DNA of 54,882 bases, from assembly GCF_022376445.1 (NCBI RefSeq), contig NW_025955225.1, forward strand, positions 1 to 54,882, written 5' to 3'. This DNA is from Fomitopsis serialis. Its lineage: Eukaryota > Basidiomycota > Agaricomycetes > Polyporales > Fomitopsidaceae. The notes beneath the pieces are model-generated. The model did no database searches. It worked only from the letters and a program-made list of their open reading frames with translations, and had not been told where the DNA came from. The position numbers and the translations under genes are program-made. Shown one piece after another: positions 1-11,366 of the stretch; position 1 is the first letter of the stretch, and each line of letters begins with the position of its first letter.

Positions 1-438
1 ACGACCAATCTCTGCGTCGGCCTGCTCGGCGGTGACCCGATTCGGGGCCCAGGCAATCAAAGGGAAGGGTTCGCCCACGTAGCTATGCTGCGACGGAAGA
101 GTGAGGAAGACTTGGTCGAGGTACTCGATCAGCTCCTGCACGTCGGGATAGCGGCGGACGAGCGGAAGGGAAGCATCGCCGTGGGCCACTGCACGGGAAC
201 GAGAGTCGAAGAGCATTCGCTGCGGGGAGGACGGCTTAGAGGGGGATCAGGAATCAGGATGAAGGGGAAGACGCACGATTAACCACCGAGCTCCGTGGGC
301 CCAGGCAAGCCACTCGTGGTCGCTATCGGGGTTCAGACGAGGCTCGACTACACGTTCGTCACGGAGAAGATCGATGAGGCGGTAGAACCGGGTGGTGAAG
401 ACGATGGTGGACGGGTTCGGGGGAGCATCGGCGGGCAT
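1..438 (-). CDS. ORF-A, unknown element-associated protein, 5' part (runs off window)
   Basis: Function not recognised. The start codon is at 438-436 on the minus strand. Exon 1 (277-438) encodes 54 residues beginning MPADAPPNPSTIVF and containing the RFYRLIDLLRDE and LNPDSDHEWLAWAHG stretches. A 57 bp intron (220-276, GTGCGT to CCGCAG) follows in phase 0, and exon 2 (219-1) continues past the window edge. Translation of exon 1 without the intron ends just after the splice donor, which supports splicing. The reading frame is open here, unlike the right copy at 47691, which lost one C near codon 5. The gene sits in a repeat present twice in the window, so it probably belongs to a mobile element. 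A gag-like role is a guess from that context only. Confidence 0.6.
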
Positions 439-1078
439 TGCAGACGGTGGGGAAACACTGAGAGCCAGGGGGAGGGAGCGGAAGGAGCTGGAGAAGGGTA
501 TGGCGAGGCGTCGGAAGGAGGCGGAGGGACCGGAAGGAGCTGGAGAAGGGCACGGCGAGGGGTCGGAAGGAGACGCGGCGGGTGCGGAAGGAACGGGAGA
601 GGAGAGGAACGGGTGCCAGCGAGGGTAGGACGTGGGAAAACGGCGGCGGGAGGAGACTTAGGAGGGGAGAGGGAGGGAGGAGTTAGTTACCTACCACTAC
701 CTCTCAGGACTCCGTATCTAGGTTGCGACGGGCAATCTCAGGCTTCAGGTGTCGTATTAGGAGGAACTTCAGGCTAAGGAAGCTCGTCAAGGTTAGGCTC
801 AGGCTTAGGAAGAAGGACGCGACAGGTTTAGGATCGTCGGAAGGAAAATCGTCGAGCGCAGCAGGCTTAGGAAGGCCGATATACGCCCACGGACAGGGCA
901 GGGAGGTGTTTATCGTATCATCTCGACCTCCCACTCCTCCGCGAGGTACCAGAGACCTCGCTCCCTCCTTCCGCAGCCGTCAACCCGCACCAACGACCCC
1001 CGCCCATCGTTTTCACCGATACCTAGAATTCCCTTCCGCGTCGTCTACGCATCGGGGACTCGCAAACACCACAACGCC
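1..1078 (-). repeat. Left arm of a 1.08 kb inverted repeat (partner 47054-48128)
   Basis: This stretch is almost the exact reverse complement of 47054-48128. The match runs to the first base of the window, so the repeat continues beyond it. The inner limit on this side is near 1078, where sequence identity stops abruptly and Ty3/gypsy pol sequence begins about 6 bp later. In the repeat's own orientation (minus strand) it holds an upstream region of about 640 bp followed by the start of ORF-A. The two arms differ by a few substitutions and small indels, including one C in a homopolymer that breaks ORF-A in the right copy. Confidence 0.93.
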
Positions 1079-1101
1079 CTAAGATCAAACAAGGACTTCG
1101 C

Positions 1102-4100
1102 ATGAACCTATATCAATTGACGGGAGGTTTCCGTATTACCGGCTACGTGCAAACTCAGGTCTATATTGAGTCGGAACAAGGTCATACGCTCAAAATGCTA
1201 GCAGAATGCTACGTAGTTCCCGGGATGTCCTCTTCCTTGCTACTTGGAGAAGATTTCCATGTCAACTACGAGCTAGGTGTCACGCGAAGCTTGACGGAAG
1301 GATCGGCCATCCAAGTGGGCGACTCCGGTTACTCCATTCCCGCTTCCTCAGCAGCCCGCAAGGATCGACCACCTATCAAGATCATAACCAGAGGAGCTGA
1401 CTCCAGTTTCGTCAGAGCGAAGTCCCATCGCAGACGTCGAGCGGACCGCCATCGCGAACAGATCAAGCAGCAACGTCCTACGGCTATCGCGACTCAAGAC
1501 GTGCGAATTTCGCCGCACTCTTGTCGTCCGGTGCCGGTCCAAGCTTCTTTCCTTGAACACGACTCCTGGTTCGTCGAAAAAACGGTTCTAGGTCAAGCAG
1601 ACGGTTCCTTCCTGCTAACCACCCCATCCATTATCGACGCCGAGCATGCCTATGTATCCATCACCAACCCGACTGAACGTCCCGTTATGGTACGCAAAGG
1701 CGAATCCCTCGGTCTCCTTCACGACCCCGCTTCGCATTTTATGGACCACTCCTCGGATTTGGAAGCCCACGCACTCGCCGTCCAGACACTCATCCGTAGC
1801 GCGATAGAAGAGCCGCGCGCGGATGTAGTTGACACTCCTAATGTCGAAACTCGAGACGATGAATGGGGCCCTAAGACAGCTGAACTGCCGGACCCAGAAA
1901 CCTACCCTTCGGCCAAGCTTGCCGAAATCTTGGACATCGGTCCAGAATGGCCAGCAGAAGAAAAGGAACGGCTCCTCCGTATGCTGAAAGCCAATCAAGC
2001 TGCATTCGCGTTCGATGGACGTCTAGGCCATAATCCTTCCGAAGTCGAGATCAAGCTTCAACCGGATGCGAAGCCAGTGTCGTTACCCATGTACGGAGCC
2101 TCTCCTGCTAAACGACTGGTGATCGACAAGCAACACGATTCCTGGATGTCTCTGGACGTCATTGAACCGTCTAATAGTCCCTGGGGGGCCCCGGTGCTGA
2201 TAGCGTACCGTAACGGGAAACCTCGTCTCTGCGTCGATTACCGCCGCTTGAACACCGTTACCATTCCAGACGAATTCCCGATCCCCAGACAGAACGAAAT
2301 TCTGCAAGCACTCACCGGAGCTCAAGTCCTCACATCCCTGGACGCGTTGGCGGGTTTCACGCAATTGACGATTGCGGACAACGACCGAGAGAAGACCGCT
2401 TTCCGAACGCATCGCGGCCTGTTTCAGTTCAAGCGTCTCCCCTTCGGACTTAGGAATGGCCCCTCAGCTTTCCAACGAGTTATGCAAGGAGTCTTAGCCC
2501 CGTACCTGTGGTTGTTCGCCTTGGTCTATATCGACGACATCGTAGTTTACTCGCGGTCCTGGAACGAACACATTTCGCACCTCGACAAGGTACTCAAGGC
2601 CATTATCTCCGCGGGTATCACGCTGTCGCCTCCTAAATGTCACTTTGGGTACACCTCGATTCTACTACTCGGACAGAAGGTCTCCCGGCTCGGATTCTCT
2701 ACTCACCAGGAAAAAGTACGCGCCGTGATGGAACTCGCCCGTCCAAAGCGCGTACTGGAGCTTCAAACCTTTCTCGGAATGACGGTATACTTCGCGGCTT
2801 ACATCCCTTATTTCTCGTTCCTGGTTTCTCCGTTGTTTGAGTTGCTAAAGAAGGACCACAAATGGGATTGGACAGCCGACTGTGAAGTGGCTTGGCAAAA
2901 GGCGAAGGACGCTCTTCAATCAGCACCGATACTCGCGCACGCGATACCAGGACTACCGTACCGACTCTATACTGATGCCTCTGACATAGCCCTCGGAGCA
3001 TGCCTCCAGCAAGTCCAGTCCATCAAGGTCGGAGATCTACGCGGTACTCGTACTTACGACCGTCTCGCCAAAGCTTTCGCGGAACAAGCTCCGGTGCCCG
3101 TACTGGTCGCCCGAACTGCTCGCAAATTCGACGACTGTCCTCCTCCAACGAAGTGGGCCTCCACATTGGACGATACCGCCGTCCATGTAGAGCGAGTCAT
3201 CGCCTACTGGAGCAGGACTTGCAAGCCAGCGGAACGGAACTATTCCGCGACCGAACGCGAAGCCCTAGCGGCCAAGGAAGGATTGGTTCGCTTCCAACCG
3301 TTCATTGAAGGCGAACCTGTCACCCTCGTCACGGATCACGCGGCCTTGCAATGGGCACGCACGTACGAGAACACTAACCGCCGCCTAGCCGCCTGGGGAG
3401 CAGTGTTCGCGGCCTTCGCGCCAAACCTCGACATCGTGCACCGAGCAGGACGCGTGCATTCCAACGTCGACCCGTTGTCTCGACTGCCCCGCGACCCACC
3501 GGAGCATCAGTCACCCTGCTTCGACTCGTCCATCCCCATCGTCACCGACCAAACTACGGCTGCAGCCACCGAATCCGCAGCGGAGCGAGCTCCAGCCTCC
3601 CGTATGGCGGCCGGAGCGTCGATAGTGACCTCGTGGGAAGACGTCCTCGAAGAGACACCACCGACAAGATGGCATGCCAACACAAACGCGAACGACTCAG
3701 GTCTTAGCGTGGGGGGCGAACGGGAAGAGCTACCGAAACAGCGACAAGGCACTGCAAGCACGAGCAGCTCTCCTTACGCAAGCAACCTGAGTCTACGAGC
3801 TGAGGGAGATCTCACGCCTCCACAGCAAGTAACCAAGGGATTACGCGGAACGGATGAGGGAGAGATAACGCCTCCCCATTTCGAACCGCTCAACACCGCA
3901 GAGGATCTCAGTCTACGAGCTGAGGGAGATATCGCGCCTCCCCAGTCCGCAACTGAGGAGCAGAGCGGGGCGAGAGAAGGAGAGACAATGCCTCCCCATC
4001 TCGAACCACTCAAGACCGTCGAAACTGTCCTAACTCGATCACGTTCCGCCGAGAAAGCCGTAGAGAACTCTACTACGGAGCCGCGTAGGGATTCGAGAGC

Positions 4101-5701
4101 TCAAGACGTTCCTCAAGACCCAAGCTCATTGTACTATCCGGACGAAGACGTGTCGCCCCCGACCATGCTCATCGAGATGAGTAAGGAATTTCGGGACAAG
4201 TTCGTCCAAGGATACGCGAAAGATCCTTTCTTCCGAGACAAGTGGAAGAAAGCCAGTGTGCCAGACCTGCAGCGCTTCGCTGGTCAATGCATTTCATGGA
4301 CGATCACGGCCTTCTCTACATGCGCACGGGCTCGGACCCCGCAAGGCTATGCGTGCCTCGATCGCAAGTATTTCCCCTCATTGCGCGACTTCACGACTCG
4401 CCCCACGAAGCAGCGCATGAAGGCCCAACGAAGCTAGCCCTACGAATCAACACTCGGTTCTTCTGGCCCACCTTGCGTAAGGACGTTCTGGAATACGCAG
4501 CTTCGTGCGACGTCTGCCAAAAGACGAAATCCGACCATCGAGCTAAAGCCGGCTTTCTACGTCCGAACCCAGTCCCCAATCGCCCGTTTGAATGGATCTC
4601 TTCGACCTCATCACCGGCCTACCTCTCTCGGACGGATACGACGCAGTACTGGTAGTAGTCGACAGATGCACGAAGCATGGACAATTCATCCACTGCAAGG
4701 GTACCCTCAACACTGTCGAATTCGCGCACCTCTTTGTACAACACGTCGTCTTTCGCTTCGGTATCCCCGAACATATCATCTGCGACCGCGATGGACGGTG
4801 GATATCTGAGTTCTGGAGAGCAGTAGCCGCTGAACTAAATATCCATCTCTGCTTATCATCATCGCATCATCCTCAACACGACGGACAGACGGAAATAGTC
4901 AATCAGCGACTCGAAACCATGCTCAGAGCTTACGTGCAGGGCGACCGAGCCGGATGGGCCAAATGGCTTCCTGCCTTATCCCACGCATACAACTCTTCGA
5001 TCCATTCAGCAACGGGTCAGTCTCCGTACTTCCTACTCTACGGTTTCGATCCCAAGGGCACCCTCGATTTCCTGAGCCAGAACAGCCGATACGTGGAACG
5101 TCCGCTACTCGCTAGCGAGCGCGCGACCGACTTCGTTATCGAAATGGAACTCCATCGCCAGAAAGCTCGAGATGCTCTCGCCTTGGCCCAAGAACAAGCG
5201 GCTCGCCAATTCAATAAAGGCCGACGGGTGGAAACCTTCCCCGCGGGTTCCAAAGTCCTCGTCAATCCACACTCACTGGAACTCGTCGACGTCAAGGGTA
5301 CTGGAAAGAAGTTAGTCCAGAGGATGCTCGGTCCCTTCATCGTACAAGAACAGGTCAATCCTCTGGTGTACCGCCTCGCCATTCCCGACACGTACCCCAT
5401 GAACCCTGTCATCAACTTGGAACACCTGCGGCGCTACCGAGGGTCGCCCTCCATCCCCGGCGACGTTAACCGCCCTGTTCTCCCCGATCCGCGCAACTCA
5501 GAACTCCTCGCAACGGAAGAATTCGAAGTGGACAAGATTGTCGCGTGGAGAAGAAATAAATCCAGGAGCAACCGTCTCGAATTCCTGATCCGTTGGAAAG
5601 GATTTAGCCCCATCCACGACACCTGGGAACCCGCTTCGCACCTACAGAACGCGTTCGAAATACTCAGAGAATACAAGACCGCCGAAGGACTGACTCGTTA
5701 G
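1102..5701 (+). pseudogene. Ty3/gypsy chromovirus pol, 5'-truncated and twice frameshifted
   Basis: This is a retrotransposon polyprotein in three consecutive frames. Frame 1 (1102-4437) has the C-terminal end of the aspartic protease (VPGMSSSLLLGEDFH; the catalytic DSG/DTG part is absent), reverse transcriptase with its YIDD motif near 2527, and RNase H (LYTDASD near 2965). The frame shifts near 4288 into a zinc-binding HHCC domain (about 4300-4560), and again near 4590 into the integrase core. The core shows the catalytic Asp in the LVVVDR region, CDRDG, and the Glu of QTEIVNQ. A C-terminal chromodomain (about 5520-5690, FLIRWKGFSPIHDTWEP) places it among chromoviruses, whose chromodomains direct insertion to chromatin. 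No gag lies upstream, because the inverted repeat arm begins directly before it. The copy cannot be autonomous. Confidence 0.93.
3788..4014 (+). repeat. Imperfect repeats inside the pol linker
   Basis: Between RNase H and the integrase zinc domain the polyprotein repeats a motif of the type SLRAEGD-x-PPQ and EGE-x-PPH-x-EPL about four times, in two copies roughly 120 bp apart. This is a low-complexity linker insertion within pol and not a domain I recognise. Confidence 0.7.
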
Positions 5702-6041
5702 ATTTCCCTCTTCTTCTTCTTCCCTCTCGTCTTCGTTTTATTGTAGCTAGAGTATATATCATTTTTCTCCTTAAAAATTACTCTACCATACTGTACTATT
5801 TCTGCCCGTAGAATTTCCCAGAAGACGCTCAGACGCGCCGTCGACTCGTCACGTGAGCGCGTCACGGAAGTTCATGAGCCACGGAGCGTCTAGCGCGCTT
5901 ATTCCTTCCTCTTCCCTCTCACTAGTGAGCTAGCGATTCCGCCGCTTCTCACTCTCCCCCTGTAGTCTAAGCAAACGTTTGGAACTGCCGAACTTTGCTC
6001 AGCTACGCTCCCATTTCGTTTCGCCCTCGCTCCTCCGCCGG
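5702..6041 (+). other. Non-coding spacer between pol and ORF-C
   Basis: About 340 bp with a T-rich start, an AT-rich patch near 5745-5790 and a CT-rich tract just before ORF-C. No convincing LTR end or polypurine tract is visible. It may act as 3' UTR of pol and 5' leader of the downstream ORF. Confidence 0.4.
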
Positions 6042-8999
6042 ATGTCGTCTCCCACTCTCGCCCCGGCCTCGCTAGGCTTTCGCACGTCGTTGCACTACCC
6101 ACGGGACTTCGGACATCTCCCAGTCCGTCTTCAAGCTGGCCACACCGCATGGGAGCTCTACCGAGCGCACCGAAACGTGCGCTCAGCTCTTTCTATGGGC
6201 GACGGATCCTTCGCCATCTCGTCCAACGCCCCGTACATTCCCTCGCCTCCTCCTGGTGCAAACGACCGCGAGGAAGTCTACGCGGATGGCCGTACGGGCT
6301 GGTTCGAGCCCGGGTATCATGCTCAGTGGTGGAGCAGCGCGTTTGAACACCGCGCGTTCATCTACGAAGCCCCGGACAATGACGAAGGAGTCGACGCTGC
6401 TTTCGTTAAACTCGACTTCAAGAAAGGGCGAATTCCGGCGTCCTTCTACGTCTCGTGCATTCAAAATGGGACCGGCACCCCTACTCGCAACTTCTCGCTC
6501 GCCCTGAGAACTCTTTACGACGCCGAGCTTCGTCGCGCCGAGGAGTTCTATAACCTCGACCGTTCTCCCCCCTCTGGCTTCGTCCTCCGACCCACCTGTG
6601 TGCAGGACGCTCTCTACGACTTCAGCAGCCTCACCGTCGACCTTCACTCCATGCGCAAGATCGTCGCCCTCATCCAACGACACCTCCTGGAGCTGCGAGC
6701 CTACGCGCTTCACGCCTACTTACGGCGCGCCTTTGCGGAAGGGCGCTTTTCGATTCCCTGCCCGGACCTGGTGGGCAGAGGATGTTGGGTGGATGAGGGG
6801 AACGATGAGGTTAGGAAGCGTCTCGCCTGGTGTGGCGTCCCCGTCTGGTACGTCTCTCGTTCCCCTCCTCCCGAGAGCAAGCTTGTCTCGTCCATCGCTC
6901 CCTTGGACGACCGACTCTCGTGGGAAGAGTGGGACGTCGCGGAACACGCGCCGCCTCAACCACTCGGAAGACGGACCCGACAAAGGATGCGCCAACTCCA
7001 AGCCGACCTGGACAGCGCCGAGGAGGACTCCGATCTAGATATGGGCGACTCAAGGCGGCGGGACCGAGGCCCTCCTCGCCGAGCTTCACCGGCGCCGACT
7101 GTCCCTTCTCTGCCGGATCGAACGGATGGGGCGACTACCGCGGCCTCGCTCGAGAACCTGGAGGAGGGATGGGTGAACCATCCAGCCCCTGAGTCTCTTG
7201 CCGAACCACTTCCTCAAGCTCGAACCCCGCGCAGAGTGTCGGAACTGCCGCTCCTGCGCGAGGATTCGCTCGCGATCCCGCCACCCCTAAGCCTTCGCGG
7301 AGAAACGGTAGCGCCGCTCCCGCGTGCGGACTCGCCTATGGCCGTGTCGCTACCAGCCAGCCCGGTCGAGTCGTATGCGCCGCTCCCTACGGCTCCCTCT
7401 CCTCAGTCGCCGCCCCCGCGCCCCGCCGTCGACAAAGGAAAACGAAGAGCGAAGTCTCCGTCGCCTAGCCCATACGGGAGATACGGCCCGTCCCTCCGTC
7501 GTTCCCCTTCCCCGGACTCACGACCCCTCCGTCGTGCCTTATCTCGGTCGAGATCTCCTCGGCCCTATCGCCCTCGCCCGCGATCGCCCTACCGCGCTCG
7601 ATCTCCGCCGCGTCCTCCGCTCAGGAGAGGTGGCGACTTTTACCGACCCCCTCCTTCGTCTGGGTATACGAGGCGATCCAGTCGAGACAAGATGCATCGA
7701 GCGGAGCCTCCGGAAAGAGCTCCCAGGACCTCCAGGGGACGCAGCCCGGTGAGACGATCCGATCCCCCTAGTCGACCTCGTTCCCCTCCTCGCGAACGCG
7801 TCTCTCGGGACAGCCCGACCACGTCCAGTCGGTCCCTAGCTGAACGGATTCACCCACTATCCGCGCCTGCCCCGACCCGATCGCTCGAGGAACGATTGAG
7901 GAGCGGAGCGTTGAACACTGCCAACCCTGCCCCCGTCGAGGACGTGAACGAGCCCGGCCCCTCTCTCCTCTCGCGATTGAGTGACTCGCGCTCCCTGCTC
8001 GCTCGGGTAGGGACAACGCTTGAGGAACGGCTCTCTGACGTCAGCACTCGCGAGCCCAAGGACGACGAACCCGTCGTCGAGGACGAGGACGAGAGTGCCC
8101 AGGACCAAGAGACGGCGAACCAACCCGCGAACCCTAGTCGGATCGTCACCCTCCCGTCCGGAGCTCCCCTCAGGACGAGGCTGAACCTTCACTCTCCGTC
8201 CGAAGTGGTCGAATACATTCGCCGACCCTTTGAACGTGACGAGTTCACGCCGGCCCCTCGACGTCCCTGGGAGAGCGAGCTCGGTCCGGAGCCTCAATTC
8301 CCGGAGGATGGGTTGCTTCTTCTGCCCTCGCCTCAGCTGCTGCTCGGCCGACCCGACGATCGGTACGGAGCTCTCTTGATGTGGCTCAAATCAAGGGATA
8401 AACAAGTGGAGGCATTGAACCTACCGCCCGGAGAGTGGGACCCCCTCAAGTTCAAGGTCTGGAAGGGTCGCCTGCGTCCGGATGCTGCTCTGAGCCGTAC
8501 GCTCAAGACTTGCAACGTCCGTCCGCTCCCCGACGCCATGATACCGTACCTCCGAAACCCCGGTCCGGATGAAGAGGACAAGGAAGTATGGGAGCTCCGC
8601 ACCTTCCACTTCCGGTCGAACGTCGAGCGTATAGTGGCGGCCAAACATCCGGCCATGAGAGCGACTATGTCGTCAACTGCTCGCGGCGCGCTATGGGCCG
8701 GGATCCGCGACCGAGTGCGACGAGTCTGGGGGGCAGGACTGTCCGTCTATCCTTCCTACTACGAACCTCGCTACCTCGACAGTGAAGACGACGTGGTGCG
8801 GCTCGCGCACTGGTGCGCTCTGGGACGGATTCTCTTGGAATTGGACGTTAGGGACGACATTGCAAAGGATCTGAGACTCGCGGTGGGGGGCCCTGTTACG
8901 GATGCGGCGGACAGGATCAAGTCCGCTTACTTACATATATATTCTTCTCTTTACAATAACCGCGACCCTCATCTCTTCCTCCCTCGTCCCGTACAATAG
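6042..8999 (+). CDS. ORF-C, 985-residue RS/proline-rich protein of unknown function
   Basis: This is a long, uninterrupted reading frame. The first ATG is at 6042 (MSSPTLAPASLGF); the frame is open from 5979, but without an earlier ATG. Residues 1-300 look globular, with many Trp and Tyr (GWFEPGYHAQWWSSAFEHR). Residues about 430-620 are rich in Ser, Pro and Arg with many RS and SP pairs (SRSRSPRPYRPRPRSPYRAR), as in RNA-binding or splicing-type disordered regions. A more ordered C-terminal part of about 250 residues follows (GLLLLPSPQLLLGRPDDRYG). No catalytic motif was recognised. It lies 340 bp downstream of the gypsy pol on the same strand. It may be an accessory or gag-like ORF of that element, or an independent gene. 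The intact frame beside a broken pol is notable. Confidence 0.65.
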   Translation: MSSPTLAPASLGFRTSLHYPRDFGHLPVRLQAGHTAWELYRAHRNVRSALSMGDGSFAISSNAPYIPSPPPGANDREEVYADGRTGWFEPGYHAQWWSSAFEHRAFIYEAPDNDEGVDAAFVKLDFKKGRIPASFYVSCIQNGTGTPTRNFSLALRTLYDAELRRAEEFYNLDRSPPSGFVLRPTCVQDALYDFSSLTVDLHSMRKIVALIQRHLLELRAYALHAYLRRAFAEGRFSIPCPDLVGRGCWVDEGNDEVRKRLAWCGVPVWYVSRSPPPESKLVSSIAPLDDRLSWEEWDVAEHAPPQPLGRRTRQRMRQLQADLDSAEEDSDLDMGDSRRRDRGPPRRASPAPTVPSLPDRTDGATTAASLENLEEGWVNHPAPESLAEPLPQARTPRRVSELPLLREDSLAIPPPLSLRGETVAPLPRADSPMAVSLPASPVESYAPLPTAPSPQSPPPRPAVDKGKRRAKSPSPSPYGRYGPSLRRSPSPDSRPLRRALSRSRSPRPYRPRPRSPYRARSPPRPPLRRGGDFYRPPPSSGYTRRSSRDKMHRAEPPERAPRTSRGRSPVRRSDPPSRPRSPPRERVSRDSPTTSSRSLAERIHPLSAPAPTRSLEERLRSGALNTANPAPVEDVNEPGPSLLSRLSDSRSLLARVGTTLEERLSDVSTREPKDDEPVVEDEDESAQDQETANQPANPSRIVTLPSGAPLRTRLNLHSPSEVVEYIRRPFERDEFTPAPRRPWESELGPEPQFPEDGLLLLPSPQLLLGRPDDRYGALLMWLKSRDKQVEALNLPPGEWDPLKFKVWKGRLRPDAALSRTLKTCNVRPLPDAMIPYLRNPGPDEEDKEVWELRTFHFRSNVERIVAAKHPAMRATMSSTARGALWAGIRDRVRRVWGAGLSVYPSYYEPRYLDSEDDVVRLAHWCALGRILLELDVRDDIAKDLRLAVGGPVTDAADRIKSAYLHIYSSLYNNRDPHLFLPRPVQ

Positions 9000-9884
9000 T
9001 TAGCGTATATTGCGTCACGTGTACTTCTAGGCGCCCGTCTCTGCTGAAGACGCGCGCTATACGGAATAGACGCCAGACTTACTTGCATCCCACCACCTCG
9101 TCCGAGTGCGATTCCGCCGCGCCGTACGAACTGGGATTGAGTCTCTTCGACGTCGGACTCCTCGTCCTTCGTCCTCGACGCGAGCTCCCCGCTGCGCTGT
9201 CCTTCCGAGTCGTCTCCTCGTCGACTCCGCTGTCGAGCTCCTCGCCGACTGCCAGCGCGCTCCTCGCGCGACGACTTCAACGCGGGCTCCTCGCCTCGCT
9301 CACGCCTACAGCGGGCTCCTCGCCCCGTTACGACCTTTACGATCCTCACGACCTCAAGTCCGTGGTCTTCCATCGACACACGACCTCGAGTTCACGGCCT
9401 AGCCCGGCCCCTCGACGAGAGCGCGATACCGCTAACTCTCACACCGGGTCCACCGTTCCAAACGGGCCAAATGCACTCCGGGTGGACCGTTCGAAACGTG
9501 ATTTCCCACTCATTAGGCTCACATTTGGGGCCATAGCACCCAGCCATCAGTACATACCCGTTATAGACAGTATAGTACCACATAGCATAGCCGCCAACCA
9601 TCATAGTAGGCTGTAGGTCTATGATGGCTTTGCTTGACATGCTATAGGAATATACAATGTCACACCCATCTATGGCCAATAGATCGTGCTATGTGTGTTA
9701 CTACCAATGCTTGTAGTGGTTCGAAAGCGACACCGAAACATTGATTTATAAATGACGACTACATACAGCAAGTGCTCATGTAAAGTAGTATAGAATGATG
9801 AGAAAGCACACCTGACGCTAGAGCATCCATCATGCATGTCACGAGAATCTACTGCATGTCTTTATTACGAAAGGGCCGTGATCC
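9000..9884. other. Non-coding stretch after ORF-C
   Basis: No supported gene. 9000-9440 is GC-rich and could include the 3' terminal region of the upstream element, but no second LTR copy is present in the window for comparison. 9445-9884 is lower in GC with short tandem similarities and no open frame of interest. Confidence 0.4.
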
Positions 9885-10595
9885 ATCGCACGACGCGTGT
9901 GTGTATAGATGTAGTCTACGCATCGGGTGCTTCTGCAAGTACACGGGACACATCAGTATCTTCGTCGGTGGCGTGTACGTAGGGCGGAATATCCAACGTA
10001 CACGCTACACGACTGTTGTCCATAGTTTGTGTTCGCTCCCGTCGTACTTGTCCTGGTCGCGCTTGTCCCGCTTGCATACCTGCCTACATCGCGCTCGCCT
10101 GTGTCATGCGGCGTGCCCACCTGCGTCGGGCTCACCTGCGTCGTGCCTGTTGAGCTTGTAACTAGCCGACTCCAGGCCTGTCCTTGCAGCCTGTCCTCGT
10201 CGTAAGTGTGCTGCTCGTGTTTGTCCTGGACACGCTCTTCGCGCTTGTCCTCGCCGGGCTCGTGCTCCCTGGGCTTGTGCTCAGCGAACTCCAGCCTGCT
10301 TGTCTTGTTCAGTGCGCTGCTGCTCCGCTACGCCATCTGCGCCAGGCCATCTGTTGTCGAGAGTCGGGGTCAGATGGGCGGCGCAACAGATCTTGTGTAT
10401 ACACGACGTACCCATAGTGCAATGTGATATAGCGGATGTATAGCCCGTGGTCCGTCGCACCGTGTATGGAATCAATTGACCCGTCGGGTGCGTCTGCAAG
10501 TACGCGCGTCGCGGGTCATTATCTTCGTCGGCAGCGTGTACATAGGGCGAAGCATTTAACGTACACAATATGCGACCATCGGTCGTGAATGAACG
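9885..10595 (+). repeat. Diverged direct repeat, about 140 bp units about 560 bp apart
   Basis: 9885-10025 and 10450-10595 share a long imperfect match. Common blocks include the sequence around CGGGTGC-TCTGCAAGTAC, then ATCTTCGTCGG-GCGTGTAC, TAGGGCG, and ACGTACAC. The CT-rich, low-complexity 10030-10330 lies between them. Neither copy has coding signs. They may be remnants of a solo terminal repeat or a small dispersed repeat. Confidence 0.7.
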
Positions 10596-10599
10596 GAGC

Positions 10600-11366
10600 A
10601 CGCGAGACGTGCAGTGATGCGCGTCCGACGTGTTGCCGTATGTAGTAGCGGGTACGACGTAGAGGTCGTCCCGAGTGACGGAGGAGGTGTCTTCGTGGCC
10701 AGCAAGGCAGCCGTGAATGCAGTCTGTCGGCCGCAGGGGCGTACCTTCGAGCTTTGAGCCTTTGTGCTCGTTCTAGCTACTCATACTACACCATTAACCT
10801 TTCTTCCTCTTCTCACTCCCCTCTCGTCCTTCTTCCTCTGCATTCCTTGCAGTTTGCGCAGTCTTCTCGCTCGGTGCAGGACTTCTACGCGCATGTTTGA
10901 GTCTTGGGTTGCGCGGGCGTGTCGCCAGAGCCACGTGTTCGACAGGAGTTGCCACAGTCGAGTTATAGAGCGCAAGAGGGCCGCAAGGTGAGCGTCTCAA
11001 CGTTCAGCGGATAGGCTGGGAGACGACGGAGTAGGTGGGAGACGGTTGAGCGGGTGGGCGAGGTAACTGGCACTGGCAGAGGCCGTCGTCTGCAAGTGCG
11101 AAGCGCTCGATTCGGCGAATGCCGACTGCAGCCACCGCTGCCACGACACACCGACACTCGACTTCGCGCTGCTCTAAGTACAAGGCCCCTTCCTCTCGTC
11201 TGCTGCCCCCAGTGTTCTCTCCTCCATATCTCACCTTAATCTCACCCTTGTCGGCCTGCCGCAGATATTGAGGACACACGGACCGGCCTATTTTCAAGAC
11301 GAGGTGCGCATAACGAGCTTCAGTGATACAGCTCGCAAACTAGGTGAGTGCCCCGATATTAGCTTG
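10600..11366. other. Non-coding or unrecognised sequence upstream of the kinase remnant
   Basis: Mixed sequence with no supported gene. A pyrimidine-rich tract at about 10795-10850 precedes it. Any N-terminal extension of the MAPKK remnant would have to lie here, but none was recognised. Confidence 0.4.

Noticed and set aside
295..777. A 160-codon Gly/Arg-rich plus-strand frame
   Set aside because: It is antisense to ORF-A and its upstream region, and is explained by purine-rich composition.
5702..6041. An LTR between gypsy pol and ORF-C
   Set aside because: No TG...CA ends, polypurine tract or second copy could be found; no match to 9000-9440 beyond short words.
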